Below, piece by piece: positions 9,036 to 19,152 of a stretch of DNA of 64,000 nucleotides (positions are counted from its first letter, which is position 1; every line of letters begins with the position of its first letter). The stretch is from Chitinophagaceae bacterium (lineage in GTDB: Bacteria > Bacteroidota > Bacteroidia > Chitinophagales > Chitinophagaceae). A program made the translations under genes and the position numbers. The DNA is taken from assembly GCA_016787065.1 (NCBI GenBank), contig JAEUVD010000053.1, positions 1 to 64,000 on the forward strand, in the 5' to 3' direction. The notes under the pieces were generated by a model. That model had not been told where the DNA came from and searched no databases. It was given only the letters and a program-made list of their open reading frames with translations.

Positions 9036-10376
9036 TTAAAGAGCTAACACTTCACGTTTAAAATGGTCACCACGGTCTTCATAATTTTTGAACAAATCAA
9101 AACTTGCACATGCCGGCGATAACATGACGCAATCACCTGGAATAGCAAATTGATATGCTGTTTTAACGGCATCTTCCATAGATTTTGTTTCAGAAACCGG
9201 AACGATATCTTTAAAGAAATTTACAATCGCTGTATTATCAACTCCCAAGCAAACGATCGATTTCACTTTCTTCTGCACCAATTCCATAATTTCTTTGTAA
9301 TCGTTTCCTTTATCTACACCACCCAAAATCAGTACGGTAGGTTTTGTCATACTTTCCAACGCATACCAAACACTATTTAAATTTGTTGCCTTCGAATCAT
9401 TTATAAATTCTACACCTCGAATACTTGCTACGAATTCCATGCGATGTTCTATGGCTGTAAAGGTTTTTAAGCTTTCGCGAATCGTTTCGCTTCGTAATTC
9501 GGCTACGCGTGCGGAGATACCGGCCGCCATAGAGTTATATTGATTATGCTTCCCTTTTAATGAAAGTTCGTTAATGGAAATGGTGAATGGTTCTCCATTT
9601 ACACGAATAACCATTTCGTTGTTAGATACAAATGCGCCTTTGTCTTGAATTTCTTCTTTCATGCTAAAATAGAATTTTGATGGGTTCGTTGAATATTGGT
9701 TTATATAGTTCATACTGGCTTCATCATCTTTACACAGTATGAGTATATCGGATGAAGTTTGGAATTTTGAAATATTGAATTTTGCGTTTACATATTGATT
9801 GAAATCGTAATTATATCGATCTAAATGATCGGGGGTGATGTTTGTTATAATGGCTATTTCCGGACGGAAGGTAAAAATGTCGTCAAGTTGAAAACTGCTT
9901 ATTTCCATGATATACCATGCCGTCGGTTGTACCGCGAGTTGACGTGCGAAGCTGAAACCGATATTACCTACCACCGACACATCTTGTCCGTCTTTTTTAA
10001 ACATATCGAAAATCAAACTGGTAGTGGTTGTTTTACCATTGCTACCGGTAACACAAACTATTTTACTATTTCCTTTGTATCGAAAAGCGAATTCGATTTC
10101 GCTCATAAGCGAAATGTTTGCCTTTCGAATTTTCTGTACCATTTCTACTTTCTCCGGAATACCAGGACTTTTTACTACTTCCTTTGCTCCAAGAATTAAT
10201 GCTTCTGTATGCATTCCTTCTTCAAATGGAATGGCTGCGTTTTGTAACTCCTTTTTGTAACGATCGGGAATCATACTTTTATCGCTTACGAAAACAGAAA
10301 GACCAACTTGTTTGGCTAACAAGGCTGCACCCGTTCCGCTTTCGCCGCTTCCTAATATGATGAGATCGTATTTCAA
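9036..10376 (-). CDS. murD: UDP-MurNAc-L-alanine--D-glutamate ligase MurD
   Basis: It adds D-Glu to UDP-MurNAc-L-Ala in the cytoplasm. The ATP loop GSNGKTTT is at residues 111-118, the central-domain EISSFQLD segment is present, and the C-terminal domain has LILGGVDKGNDY and LSPACASFD, both typical of MurD. At 446 residues it has the usual length. The gaps of 44 bases to ftsW and about 50 to mraY are the looser joints in this operon. Confidence 0.97.
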   Translation of the reverse strand: MKYDLIILGSGESGTGAALLAKQVGLSVFVSDKSMIPDRYKKELQNAAIPFEEGMHTEALILGAKEVVKSPGIPEKVEMVQKIRKANISLMSEIEFAFRYKGNSKIVCVTGSNGKTTTTSLIFDMFKKDGQDVSVVGNIGFSFARQLAVQPTAWYIMEISSFQLDDIFTFRPEIAIITNITPDHLDRYNYDFNQYVNAKFNISKFQTSSDILILCKDDEASMNYINQYSTNPSKFYFSMKEEIQDKGAFVSNNEMVIRVNGEPFTISINELSLKGKHNQYNSMAAGISARVAELRSETIRESLKTFTAIEHRMEFVASIRGVEFINDSKATNLNSVWYALESMTKPTVLILGGVDKGNDYKEIMELVQKKVKSIVCLGVDNTAIVNFFKDIVPVSETKSMEDAVKTAYQFAIPGDCVMLSPACASFDLFKNYEDRGDHFKREVLAL

Positions 10377-10425
10377 TTTATATTTTTAATTTATTCAATG
10401 TTCATTATTAATTAATCCTTGTTCA

Positions 10426-11697
10426 TTACTGCAGTTTTAATGTTACCACACTTAATACCGCCATAATGATTCCTATGATCCAGAAACGAATTGCAATTTT
10501 ACTTTCATGGTAACCCAGTTTTTGATAGTGATGATGCAATGGTGACATCAAGAAGATTCTTCGTCCTTCACCATATTTACGTTTGGTAAATTTGAAATAA
10601 GCCACTTGAATCATTACACTAAGGTTTTCAATTAAGAACACACCACAGATAATTGGAATCAATAATTCTTTACGAATAATAATTGCCAACGACGCAATGA
10701 TGCCCCCTAAAGCTAAACTTCCCGTATCACCCATAAACACTTGTGCGGGAAAACTATTATACCAAAGAAAACCAATACATGCACCTACAAAGGCCCCGAT
10801 GAAAATGGATAGCTCATCAAGGTTCGGTATAGGCATAATATTGAGATAACTTGCAAAATTGAAATGACCCGAGAGATAAGCGAATAAGGCTAAACATATA
10901 CCAATGATGGCACTCGTACCTGTGGCTAATCCATCTAAACCGTCGGTTATATTGGCCCCATTCGAAACAGCCGTAATTATGAATATCACAAAGAGGATGT
11001 AAATAATTGGCGTTAGAAACTTCACCGACTTCTCGCCGAAAATTTCTGCTACTTTAGAATAACTCAATTCATGATTTTTTGCAAACGGCACGGTAGTAAC
11101 CAAACTTTTTACTAAGGCATATCTACGCGTTTTGCCTTTTTCATCTACCCGAACGATACCTTGTTTAATTACCTGATCCGCTTCACTTCGCTTTGCAGGC
11201 ATACCATTGGTTGTATCGCGCAGGATGTAAACATGTTGATTGTAATACATGGTTAAACCCACGATAATTCCCAACCCAACTTGTCCCATGATTTTAAACC
11301 GACCTGCTAAACCTTCCTTATTCTTTTTGAATACTTTAATATAATCATCAAGAAATCCAACCAAACCTAACCAGATGGTTGAAACTATCATGAGAAGTAT
11401 GTACACATTTTCTATTCGCGCAAATAGTAAGGTTGGAATTAAGATGGCTGAAATAATAATCAAGCCACCCATAGTTGGTGTTCCCTTTTTTTGCTTTTCT
11501 CCTTCTAATCCTAAATCACGAACGGTTTCACCAATTTGTTTTTTGTGTAAGTAATTAATCAAACGTTTCCCATAAACTAACGATATAAAAAGGGATAAGA
11601 TAACCGCAAGGGCTGCACGAAACGATATGAAATAAAACACACCTGTTCCCGGTATGTCGAAATGCGATCGTAAATATGTAAACAAATAGTACAGCAT
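10426..11697 (-). CDS. mraY: Phospho-MurNAc-pentapeptide transferase MraY
   Basis: It transfers phospho-MurNAc-pentapeptide to undecaprenyl phosphate, making lipid I in the inner membrane. About ten membrane helices are visible. Family motifs include KKGTPTMGG, the acidic FLDDYIK, NITDGLDGLATG and a histidine-rich loop SPLHHHYQKLG near the end. At 423 residues it is longer than E. coli MraY (360). The difference is an insert of about 60 residues after LTMYYNQH, a pattern I associate with Bacteroidota MraY. The gap of about 70 bases to murE holds nothing obvious. Confidence 0.96.
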   Translation of the reverse strand: MLYYLFTYLRSHFDIPGTGVFYFISFRAALAVILSLFISLVYGKRLINYLHKKQIGETVRDLGLEGEKQKKGTPTMGGLIIISAILIPTLLFARIENVYILLMIVSTIWLGLVGFLDDYIKVFKKNKEGLAGRFKIMGQVGLGIIVGLTMYYNQHVYILRDTTNGMPAKRSEADQVIKQGIVRVDEKGKTRRYALVKSLVTTVPFAKNHELSYSKVAEIFGEKSVKFLTPIIYILFVIFIITAVSNGANITDGLDGLATGTSAIIGICLALFAYLSGHFNFASYLNIMPIPNLDELSIFIGAFVGACIGFLWYNSFPAQVFMGDTGSLALGGIIASLAIIIRKELLIPIICGVFLIENLSVMIQVAYFKFTKRKYGEGRRIFLMSPLHHHYQKLGYHESKIAIRFWIIGIIMAVLSVVTLKLQ

Positions 11698-11769
11698 AGT
11701 TACCTTGTTTGTTATGGTTTGTTTAGTATTGTTTTCATAATCCTTGTTCCTTCTTTTTTCATACTTGTT

Positions 11770-13236
11770 TTATTTTTCGTAGCGATCAAACATTTCAGTA
11801 AGTATTTTTTTGTCATCAAATTCATACTTCACACCATTGATCTCTTGATATTTTTCATGCCCTTTACCGGCTAATAAAATAATATCACTGGGTGCCGCCA
11901 TTACACAAGCCGTTTTAATGGCTTCCTTTCTATCTTCAATGCGTAAACACTTTTTACGTTGATGTACAGGTACACCTGCTTCGATATCATCGAGAATAGT
12001 GTTTGGATTCTCCGAACGAGGATTATCGGATGTGAATATTATTTTGTCGCTATGTTCCGAAGCAACTAATGCCATTACCGGTCGTTTTGTTTTATCCCGA
12101 TCACCTCCACATCCAATAATCGTGTAAAGTGTTTCATTGCCATTTCGTAGTTTATTGATCGTTGCCAACACATTTAAAAGTGCATCTGGAGTATGTGCAT
12201 AATCTACAATTCCGAGTACTTTATCTTTCGGCGAAACGATATAATCAAATCTTCCTTCTGCACCACGCAATGTAGATAGCAGTTGAAGTACTTGTTGCTT
12301 TTCTTCTCCTAGTTCAATGGCCACACCAAACACACATAATAAGTTATACGCATTAAACTCCCCAATCATTGTAAAGAATACATCTTGATTGTTTACCTGC
12401 ATATATAAACCAGACAGGTTATTCTCTATTATTTTCCCTTTGTAATCGGCTAAGGTTTTAAGGGAATAGAAGCGTTTACGAGCTTGTGTATTTTGCAACA
12501 TAACTTCGCCACGTTTATCGTCCACATTAGTTAATGCAAAGGCATGAGATGGTAAATCATCAAAGAATTTTTTCTTCACCCGAATGTACTCGTCAAACGT
12601 TTTATGATAGTCTAAATGATCATGCGTGATATTGGTGAAGCATCCTCCGGCAAACGATGTACCATCGATTCGATGTTGATGAATAGCATGTGAACTTACT
12701 TCCATGAATACATAAGCACAACCCGATGCTACCATTTCGTGGAGTAACTTTTGTAAACTAATAGCATCCGGTGTTGTATGTGTTGCCGGTACAATTAAAT
12801 GACCAATTTGATTTTGAACGGTAGAAATCAAGCCGCATACATAGCCGAGTTGTGTAAACAATTGAAACGACAACGTAGCACAAGTTGTTTTACCATTGGT
12901 GCCGGTAAAACCGATTAACTTTATTTTCTTTGAAGGGTGATCGTAAAAATTTGCAGCAAGTAATCCCACGATCTCCTGGGTGTGTTTTACATGTATATAC
13001 ACAACATCGCTTTGTAAGCTAACTGGTAATTGCTCGCAAACAATAGCAACGGCCCCCTTCTCAATAACCTCTTGAATATATTGATGGCCGTTTCGAGAAG
13101 AACCACTAATTGCAACAAACATAGACCCTGGCTGTACTTTTCTACTATCCAAAGTAATATCCTTCACCAAGGTGTTGGTATTACCCTGAATATGGACTAC
13201 AGGAACTTGTTGTACTATGGTTTCTATGTTAATCAC
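11770..13236 (-). CDS. murE: UDP-MurNAc-tripeptide synthetase MurE (meso-DAP type)
   Basis: It adds the third stem amino acid. The ATP loop GTNGKTT is at residues 112-118. The substrate-selecting motif DNPR at 404-407 is the one found in enzymes that add meso-diaminopimelate, so the wall is probably DAP-type. The length of 488 residues is normal. The start is immediately adjacent to the ftsI stop. Confidence 0.96.
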   Translation of the reverse strand: MINIETIVQQVPVVHIQGNTNTLVKDITLDSRKVQPGSMFVAISGSSRNGHQYIQEVIEKGAVAIVCEQLPVSLQSDVVYIHVKHTQEIVGLLAANFYDHPSKKIKLIGFTGTNGKTTCATLSFQLFTQLGYVCGLISTVQNQIGHLIVPATHTTPDAISLQKLLHEMVASGCAYVFMEVSSHAIHQHRIDGTSFAGGCFTNITHDHLDYHKTFDEYIRVKKKFFDDLPSHAFALTNVDDKRGEVMLQNTQARKRFYSLKTLADYKGKIIENNLSGLYMQVNNQDVFFTMIGEFNAYNLLCVFGVAIELGEEKQQVLQLLSTLRGAEGRFDYIVSPKDKVLGIVDYAHTPDALLNVLATINKLRNGNETLYTIIGCGGDRDKTKRPVMALVASEHSDKIIFTSDNPRSENPNTILDDIEAGVPVHQRKKCLRIEDRKEAIKTACVMAAPSDIILLAGKGHEKYQEINGVKYEFDDKKILTEMFDRYEK

Positions 13237-15321
13237 CTAACTTAATTGTATTGTTATTTTTTGTCCACGAATAAGATTTGTACCGGGTTCAATCGACTGG
13301 CTTACTACTTTTCCTTTACCAATAGCTATAACTTTCAAACCATATTTTTCCAGTAAAAACAGTGCATCACGAAGGCCCATGCCACTTACATCAGGTACTA
13401 AACCTTGTTGTATAGTAACCGGACTAGCATTTAATTTACCGGTACTATCAGGGTGAATATTTTGCACAAAACCTTCTTGTGTATTGGCAACAGGTTTTAA
13501 GTTTAGCTTTGCTGCAATGGCCTTATAGTTAGACGCCTTCATGGTTTTCATTGTCATGTTATTAATAACACTATCTTTTTTTGCAAGCGTATTGGCATGG
13601 TGCATGTTGATTGCATAAAGTCGGTTGGCAACTTCTTTGAAAACCGGCAGCGCAATTTGTCCACCATAGTAATTACTAGAACCCTTCTTTGTTCGTAATA
13701 CAACACAAATAGTATATTGAGGATCTTCCTTTGGAAAGAAGCCAACAAAGGATCCGTGGTAAACTCTATCGGTATACTTAATTCCTTTATCCGCAACTTG
13801 TGCTGTTCCTGTTTTACCGCATATTTTATAGTAGTTATTTTTCAACGCCTTACCGGTACCCGTTTCGATAACTTCATTCATCGTTTCTTTCAAAGAATGA
13901 ATCGTAGCGGAGTCAAGAACTTCTTCATTCAACACTTCAGGCGAAAAATTAATTACATCCTTGCCATACTCTTGAACGCTATTAACCAAATAAGGCTTCA
14001 TAAGTTTTCCGTTATTGGCAATGGCATTATAAACCATGCAAGTGTGAAGCGGTGTAATTAAAACCTGATAACCCATGCCCATATAAGCCAAACAAAATCT
14101 TCCTTTGGTAACTGAATCTTTGGTAATCTTCGGTTTCACTTCACCACTCAGTCCTAAGCCCGTTACCTGATCGAGATGCAGATCGTGCAGGTTGTTCCAA
14201 TACGAAACAATATCATCTTTATAGTTACTGTAAATGAGTTTAGCAAAGGCCACATTCGATGAATGTGCAAAGGCATCTTTTATGGAGAGCACACCAAGGC
14301 CTGCATGACTATCATTAATTCTATACGGACCGAATTGCGCTTGTCCGCCCTGACAGTTCACGGTTTGATCGAGAGTAATTTTTTTATCTTTCAACAATGA
14401 AATTAGTGAAACCAGTTTGAAGGTTGAACCCGGTTCGATACGTTTAATAGCATAATTAAAATCCTCGTAATAATCGCCATTTGGTTGTTTACCAAGATTG
14501 GCAATAGCTTTTATTTTTCCGGTTTTAACCTCCATAACGATGCAGGTTCCAAAGGCGGCATCTTCTTTCTTCAATTGTTGATAGAGTGCATTTTCTGCAA
14601 CATCCTGAATATTCACATCCAACGTTGTAATAACATCCCGACCGTTTTCGGGTTCGATTTCAGAACCATCGATAGGCATCCAAGTGCCGCCTGCAATACG
14701 ACGTACAATACGTTGACCCTGACTGCCCCGTAATTGTTCGTTATACTCTCGTTCGATACCTACGTTTTGAGCTTCTTTGCGATACAATCCGATTACACGA
14801 TTCGCCAACATGCCGAACGGGTTTAATCGTTTAGTTCGTGCTTCAGAAATTAAACCTCCTTTATTTTGTCCTTTTTTAAAAGGTTCCAATTTCTTTACTT
14901 CCAAATATTGTGCGTAAGAAGCCTTCTTCTTTAGAAAATAGTAGCGACTTTGTTTTTTAAATTCCAAACTCAATTCTTCTTTGTATTCAGTCCATGTTTT
15001 TTCTTGTAGTATAGAAGATAAACTTTTAGAAAGAGGTTCGATATATTTTTGGAAAGTATCCGGAGGGATAGATTTTAAATCAACATGTAAATCAAATTCT
15101 GGAATGGAAGAAGAAAGTAAGCTTCCATCTTCCGAGTAGATATTACCACGTTCAGCCTCCATTACTTCGATTTTAGTATGCATACTATCGGCTTGGGCGC
15201 GCAGATCGGCACCCTCTTTCAGCACAATAACGGATCCCTTATAGAGAATCATAACACCAAACAGGCACATTGCCAGAAAGGAGATATAAACCCGGAAACG
15301 TATGTCTTTACTAACGTTCAA
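13237..15321 (-). CDS. ftsI: Class B penicillin-binding protein FtsI/PBP3 with PASTA domain
   Basis: This is the septal transpeptidase that crosslinks glycan made by FtsW. It has one N-terminal membrane helix (about 9-28), a dimerisation domain, and a transpeptidase domain with all three active-site motifs: STFK (nucleophile Ser299), SSN (354-356) and KTG (503-505). The C-terminus from about residue 625 is a single PASTA domain (VPDVSGMGLRDALFLLEKYG onward). This SpoVD-like arrangement is usual in Bacteroidota but absent from E. coli PBP3. The length is 694 residues. Confidence 0.95.
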   Translation of the reverse strand: MNVSKDIRFRVYISFLAMCLFGVMILYKGSVIVLKEGADLRAQADSMHTKIEVMEAERGNIYSEDGSLLSSSIPEFDLHVDLKSIPPDTFQKYIEPLSKSLSSILQEKTWTEYKEELSLEFKKQSRYYFLKKKASYAQYLEVKKLEPFKKGQNKGGLISEARTKRLNPFGMLANRVIGLYRKEAQNVGIEREYNEQLRGSQGQRIVRRIAGGTWMPIDGSEIEPENGRDVITTLDVNIQDVAENALYQQLKKEDAAFGTCIVMEVKTGKIKAIANLGKQPNGDYYEDFNYAIKRIEPGSTFKLVSLISLLKDKKITLDQTVNCQGGQAQFGPYRINDSHAGLGVLSIKDAFAHSSNVAFAKLIYSNYKDDIVSYWNNLHDLHLDQVTGLGLSGEVKPKITKDSVTKGRFCLAYMGMGYQVLITPLHTCMVYNAIANNGKLMKPYLVNSVQEYGKDVINFSPEVLNEEVLDSATIHSLKETMNEVIETGTGKALKNNYYKICGKTGTAQVADKGIKYTDRVYHGSFVGFFPKEDPQYTICVVLRTKKGSSNYYGGQIALPVFKEVANRLYAINMHHANTLAKKDSVINNMTMKTMKASNYKAIAAKLNLKPVANTQEGFVQNIHPDSTGKLNASPVTIQQGLVPDVSGMGLRDALFLLEKYGLKVIAIGKGKVVSQSIEPGTNLIRGQKITIQLS

Positions 15322-15322
15322 T

Positions 15323-15652
15323 TTATTTAATTACAATTTTATGAGGAGGAACTTTTGTTTTTTGCAAACCCATATCGAGCGCACGGTCGGCCAATTCGCT
15401 TTCTTTGGTCATACGCATGAGTTGTGATCGCTCATCTACATGTCGCCATCGATATTCTTTAAGTTGAACAGCCGTTTGATTAATTTTTCGAATGGTATTT
15501 TCGGCCATGTGGTTCATAGTAATATAAACCAAACCAAGTGCTGTACAGTACAAAATGAAAGGAAGATTTTGAACAATACCCTTGGTACCCGCTTGGTGCA
15601 GCAGTTGTTTCCAATCGGGAATTTGTTCAATATAGTTTTTCAGTTTGTTCAT
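15323..15652 (-). CDS. FtsL-like small divisome protein
   Basis: A 109-residue protein between rsmH and ftsI, exactly where FtsL lies in dcw clusters. It has a short cytoplasmic part, one hydrophobic helix (about residues 30-48, FILYCTALGLVYITM) and a charged segment that could form the heptad-type helix of FtsL. Sequence similarity to E. coli FtsL cannot be judged by eye, so the call rests on position, size and topology. It ends one base before ftsI. Confidence 0.75.
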   Translation of the reverse strand: MNKLKNYIEQIPDWKQLLHQAGTKGIVQNLPFILYCTALGLVYITMNHMAENTIRKINQTAVQLKEYRWRHVDERSQLMRMTKESELADRALDMGLQKTKVPPHKIVIK

Positions 15653-15680
15653 CTGTGGTTTAAATAGGTTTTGTTGAAGT

Positions 15681-16604
15681 TTATGTTTTGGAATCCGATT
15701 TTCTTGCTGCTACACGAAGTTTAGCGCTTCGTGAACGTGGGTTACGCTTCTCTTCGTCTGCCGATGGAAGTATTGGTTTTTTATGAACCAATTCCAGGAT
15801 ATTATTTTTCTTCTGCGGAAGAAACGTATCGGATACTGAAGTTTCGAAAGATTCTTCCTTCATCCAGTGTTTCACTAAGCGATCTTCCAGCGAATGAAAT
15901 GTGATTACACAGAGACGGCCTTTGGGAGCCAAACAAGGTGTAATGGTTTGAAGAAAATCTTTCAAAGCCCCGAGTTCGTCGTTCACTTCAATACGAAGTG
16001 CTTGAAAAACTTGAGCTAAGTATTTATTCGGATTTCCATACATAACCGGTGCTATAACTTGTTTGAAGGATTGGATACTCAGGAGATGGGAAGCATTTCG
16101 TTCCTTCATCACCAGTTGCACCAAGGCTTTCGCATTAGTTATTTCACCGTATTCTTCAAAGAGCTGTTGCAGTTTTTTTTCAGGATAGGAATTGAGAATA
16201 TCGGAAGCTTTGGTTGAAACTCTTGCATCCATGCGCATATCGAGATCCGCGTTGTAGCGTGTGGAGAAACCTCTTTCTGCGGTATCGAATTGATGGGAGC
16301 TTACGCCCAAATCGGCCAATACGCCATTCAGATTTGTTAGTTTATACATGCGCAAGAAACGCGATGCATACCTGAAGTTTTCAGGGATAAACAGTATGCG
16401 TTCATCTTGAGGCAGGTTACGTCGTGCATCTGAATCCTGATCAAAGGCAATGAGTTTACCGTTAGGACCCAGTTTTCGTAAGATTTCGCGACTATGACCA
16501 CCGCCACCGAAGGTTGCATCCAAATAAATTCCGTTGGGTTGTATGTCTAATTGCTCAATACATTCCTGTAAAAGAACTGCGTGGTGGTAAAAAGTGTCAG
16601 CCAT
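15681..16604 (-). CDS. rsmH: 16S rRNA (cytosine1402-N4)-methyltransferase RsmH
   Basis: It methylates N4 of C1402 in the decoding centre of 16S rRNA. The SAM-binding motif LDATFGGGGHS is at residues 28-38. Other family blocks are GVLADLGVSSHQFD, RGFSTRYNADLDMRMD and CVITFHSLEDRLVK. The length of 307 residues is normal. It follows mraZ by 2 bases, the invariant pairing in dcw clusters. Confidence 0.96.
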   Translation of the reverse strand: MADTFYHHAVLLQECIEQLDIQPNGIYLDATFGGGGHSREILRKLGPNGKLIAFDQDSDARRNLPQDERILFIPENFRYASRFLRMYKLTNLNGVLADLGVSSHQFDTAERGFSTRYNADLDMRMDARVSTKASDILNSYPEKKLQQLFEEYGEITNAKALVQLVMKERNASHLLSIQSFKQVIAPVMYGNPNKYLAQVFQALRIEVNDELGALKDFLQTITPCLAPKGRLCVITFHSLEDRLVKHWMKEESFETSVSDTFLPQKKNNILELVHKKPILPSADEEKRNPRSRSAKLRVAARKSDSKT

Positions 16605-16606
16605 AA

Positions 16607-17071
16607 CTATCCTTCGGAAGGATTGTTTTTCTTGCCACCTAATACTCTTTTAGCCAAAGCGCTGTAGTCGGTTGGGGTAATTTCCAATTCACCTTTGTAA
16701 TTGGCTTTATCCCAGATTTCTACTTTATCCGATTGGGCGGAGAAGATGGCATCCTTCGTGATGAAAGCGTGTTCGAGCATAGGTTTGCTGACAAGCAATC
16801 GTCCTGCGGCATCTTTTTCCAATCGGGTTGCGCCATTTAGGAATATTCGTTTGAATTTTCTGTCTTCCGGATCAAAGTCGTTTAAAACCGACAGCTTCTT
16901 GGTAACCTCTGTCCATTGTTCTTGTGTATAGAGGGTTAAACAGTTTTCAAAACCACGGCTAAGTACAAAGGAGACCTTTTCATTGTTCACTTGACGTAGG
17001 TAGGCGGCTGGTATCATAAACCGGCCTTTCCCGTCAAAAGTGATCTCATATTCTCCTAAGCAATCGGACAT
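16607..17071 (-). CDS. mraZ: Transcriptional regulator MraZ
   Basis: First gene of the dcw cluster. MraZ is an AbrB/SpoVT-fold ring protein that in other bacteria binds short direct repeats upstream of its own gene. Both SpoVT-type halves are visible: GKGRFMIPAAYLR near the N-terminus and DAAGRLLVSKPML in the second half, with the family's DPEDRKFKRIFLNGA between them. It has 154 residues. A candidate operator with 10-base phasing lies 20 bases upstream (17091-17115). Confidence 0.94.
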   Translation of the reverse strand: MSDCLGEYEITFDGKGRFMIPAAYLRQVNNEKVSFVLSRGFENCLTLYTQEQWTEVTKKLSVLNDFDPEDRKFKRIFLNGATRLEKDAAGRLLVSKPMLEHAFITKDAIFSAQSDKVEIWDKANYKGELEITPTDYSALAKRVLGGKKNNPSEG

Positions 17072-17090
17072 GTAGCGAAATTACTAAATT

Positions 17091-17115
17091 TCCCACAAAA
17101 CTACACTTTCTACCA
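17091..17115 (-). promoter_or_regulatory. Candidate MraZ operator (10-base phased repeats)
   Basis: On the minus strand there are three 5-base boxes on an exact 10-base period: TGGTA (17111-17115), TGTAG (17101-17105) and TGGGA (17091-17095), separated by 5-base spacers. MraZ boxes described in other bacteria are TGGGN repeats with 5-base spacers just upstream of mraZ. Only one box here is a perfect TGGGA. The site is 20 bases before the mraZ start. Confidence 0.45.
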
Positions 17116-17483
17116 CTGGGAGTATTATGTTACCCGGTAGTTATTTATCCACAAACGGAAAGGCTTGATTTTGCTCGAAAGTATTGATTTTATTGAATTT
17201 TTCTTCGAATAGTTAAACACGCCATGTGGATAAACCTTGCATTTACATTAAAATATATGAATAACTATCATCTTCATGTGATTAATACTGTATAAGATGT
17301 GTTTTAAATTTACTTCTTTGGGATAAACTGTGAACCTGGAATATTTAAGTTTTCAGGGAGAACAAGTTGATCTGAAATTATCTATCATTTCCGTTCAAGT
17401 TTGATTGTTTCGATTCAACTTCGCCATGGTATTTTTCTTTATTAAGTCCAGATTTTTTACAAGCAAAACCAGATCGTCGACTG
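17116..17483. other. Intergenic region upstream of the dcw cluster
   Basis: About 370 AT-rich bases between the candidate MraZ site and the terminator of the POT transporter gene. It must contain the dcw promoter, but I could not find a convincing TTTG-N19-TAnnTTTG match on the minus strand; the best partial is TACTTTCG (complement at about 17175) without a -33 partner. I see no coding sequence or RNA gene here. Confidence 0.5.
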
Positions 17484-17513
17484 CAAAAAAAAATCCCCGC
17501 CGAAGCGAGGATT
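17484..17513 (-). terminator. Terminator after the POT transporter gene
   Basis: The minus strand reads a 9-base-pair stem (17505-17513 with 17492-17500, one G-T pair) closed by a TTCG tetraloop and followed by about nine T. It lies just past the transporter stop codon. Confidence 0.85.
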
Positions 17514-17534
17514 ATAAAAGTTAGCTCTGTTTTA

Positions 17535-19052
17535 CTATTTAATTCCGTGCATCATTTTACGGAGTATTCCACTTAACAAAAATAACAAGGCTGCCGCTAT
17601 ACCTGTCATAACTATAAACAACATAAAGAAATCGTATAAATTGTTTATTTGATACCCCATAAAACTTGTTGCACCGCCTTTACCGTCTTCCCCACCTGGA
17701 ATTAAAGCTGACAATGTACCCGCAAATTTATTCGCTGCCGCATTGGCTAAAAACCAAGTTCCCATGAGTAAAGAAGCGAAACGAATGGGAGCCAGTTTAG
17801 ATACCATAGACAAACCAATTGGTGATAAACACAATTCACCGATAGAATGTAACACATAAAGGGATAACAACCAGAACATTGAAATTTTCAAAGAGCTATC
17901 AACTCCTTTAACAGCCATAGCTATAACAATATAACCTAAACACAACAAAGCCAAGCCCCATGCCATTTTTAATGGAGAAGCAGGTTCCATATTCCGTTTA
18001 TGTAACCATCCCCAGATTACCGTCATAATTGGAGCGATTGTGATTACGGCTAAGGGGTTTACAGATTGAAACCAACTTGCTGGCATTTCCCATCCACCGA
18101 TATGGCGTTCCGTTTGTTTATCGGCAAATAAAGTTAATGAAGCCCCGGCCTGTTCAAATGCAGACCAAAAGAAGATTACAAAAAAAGCCAAGATAAAAAT
18201 AACCAGAATGCGTGATCGTTCAACTGGGGTTATTGATTTATCGGTAAGTATAATTAAAGGCATAATAACCATAGCACCATAAATCAAATAAGCTATCAAA
18301 TCCAAATCACTATGAAACATATTTTTGAAACTTAACAGAAAGAAAATTAATAGTATTGAACCTACAACGATGCCAATATGCATCAAGTCCATCTTTTTCA
18401 CTGGCATACCTATAGATTCACCATTAGGACCTTGCAAGTATTTATTTTTCAACAATTCAAACGAAATGGTGCTAATTATCATACCAATGCAAGCAGCAAG
18501 AAAACCCCATTTAAAATCTCCGATATCGCCAGTATCACCTAATCCCCCGCAAACTAGTGGTGAAAAGAATGCACCTAAGTTGATACCCATATAAAAAATG
18601 GTAAATGCACTATCCACACGGCGGTCGCCCTGAGGATATAGCTGCCCAACCATTGTAGAAATGTTAGGTTTGAAAAAACCGTTACCTACAATAAGTACCG
18701 TTAACCCAGCCCATAATAATGTTTGAGCTAAGGCGCCGTTAGCATGATTACTGGCACAAATAAACAGCAAAAATTGCCCGATTGCCATCATAATGCCTCC
18801 AATTAAAATACTCCTTCTATTTCCAAGATATCGATCACATAAATAACCTCCCAAAAGTGGTGTTAGATAAACCAATCCCGTAAAACTGCCGTAAATATTA
18901 GAAGCATCTTTATCACTCAGTAAGATTGCCTTGGTGAGGAACAAGATAAAAATTGCCCTCATACCATAATAACTAAATCGCTCCCACATTTCGGTGAAGA
19001 ATAACAGGAACAATCCCTTTGGATGCCCTTTTTGAACTTGTGTACTATCCAT
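17535..19052 (-). CDS. POT family proton-dependent oligopeptide transporter
   Basis: A 505-residue polytopic inner-membrane transporter of the PTR2/POT branch of the major facilitator superfamily, which imports di- and tripeptides with protons. The N-terminal signature FFTEMWERFSYYGMRAI (about residues 18-34), the GGYLCDRYLGNRR loop, NGFFKPNIS and the FTIFYMGINLGAF signature are all visible. Some close relatives are annotated DtpA/DtpT. The gene stands alone, convergent to the dcw side with its own terminator and divergent from purD. Confidence 0.93.
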   Translation of the reverse strand: MDSTQVQKGHPKGLFLLFFTEMWERFSYYGMRAIFILFLTKAILLSDKDASNIYGSFTGLVYLTPLLGGYLCDRYLGNRRSILIGGIMMAIGQFLLFICASNHANGALAQTLLWAGLTVLIVGNGFFKPNISTMVGQLYPQGDRRVDSAFTIFYMGINLGAFFSPLVCGGLGDTGDIGDFKWGFLAACIGMIISTISFELLKNKYLQGPNGESIGMPVKKMDLMHIGIVVGSILLIFFLLSFKNMFHSDLDLIAYLIYGAMVIMPLIILTDKSITPVERSRILVIFILAFFVIFFWSAFEQAGASLTLFADKQTERHIGGWEMPASWFQSVNPLAVITIAPIMTVIWGWLHKRNMEPASPLKMAWGLALLCLGYIVIAMAVKGVDSSLKISMFWLLSLYVLHSIGELCLSPIGLSMVSKLAPIRFASLLMGTWFLANAAANKFAGTLSALIPGGEDGKGGATSFMGYQINNLYDFFMLFIVMTGIAAALLFLLSGILRKMMHGIK

Positions 19053-19152
19053 GTATAAAATTTAGAGCGACAAGATAGGAATATTTTTCAAAATCAATCC
19101 GTTTATAATACCCACCAATTAACTTCGCACCCTATCAATTCTGAATAACTCC

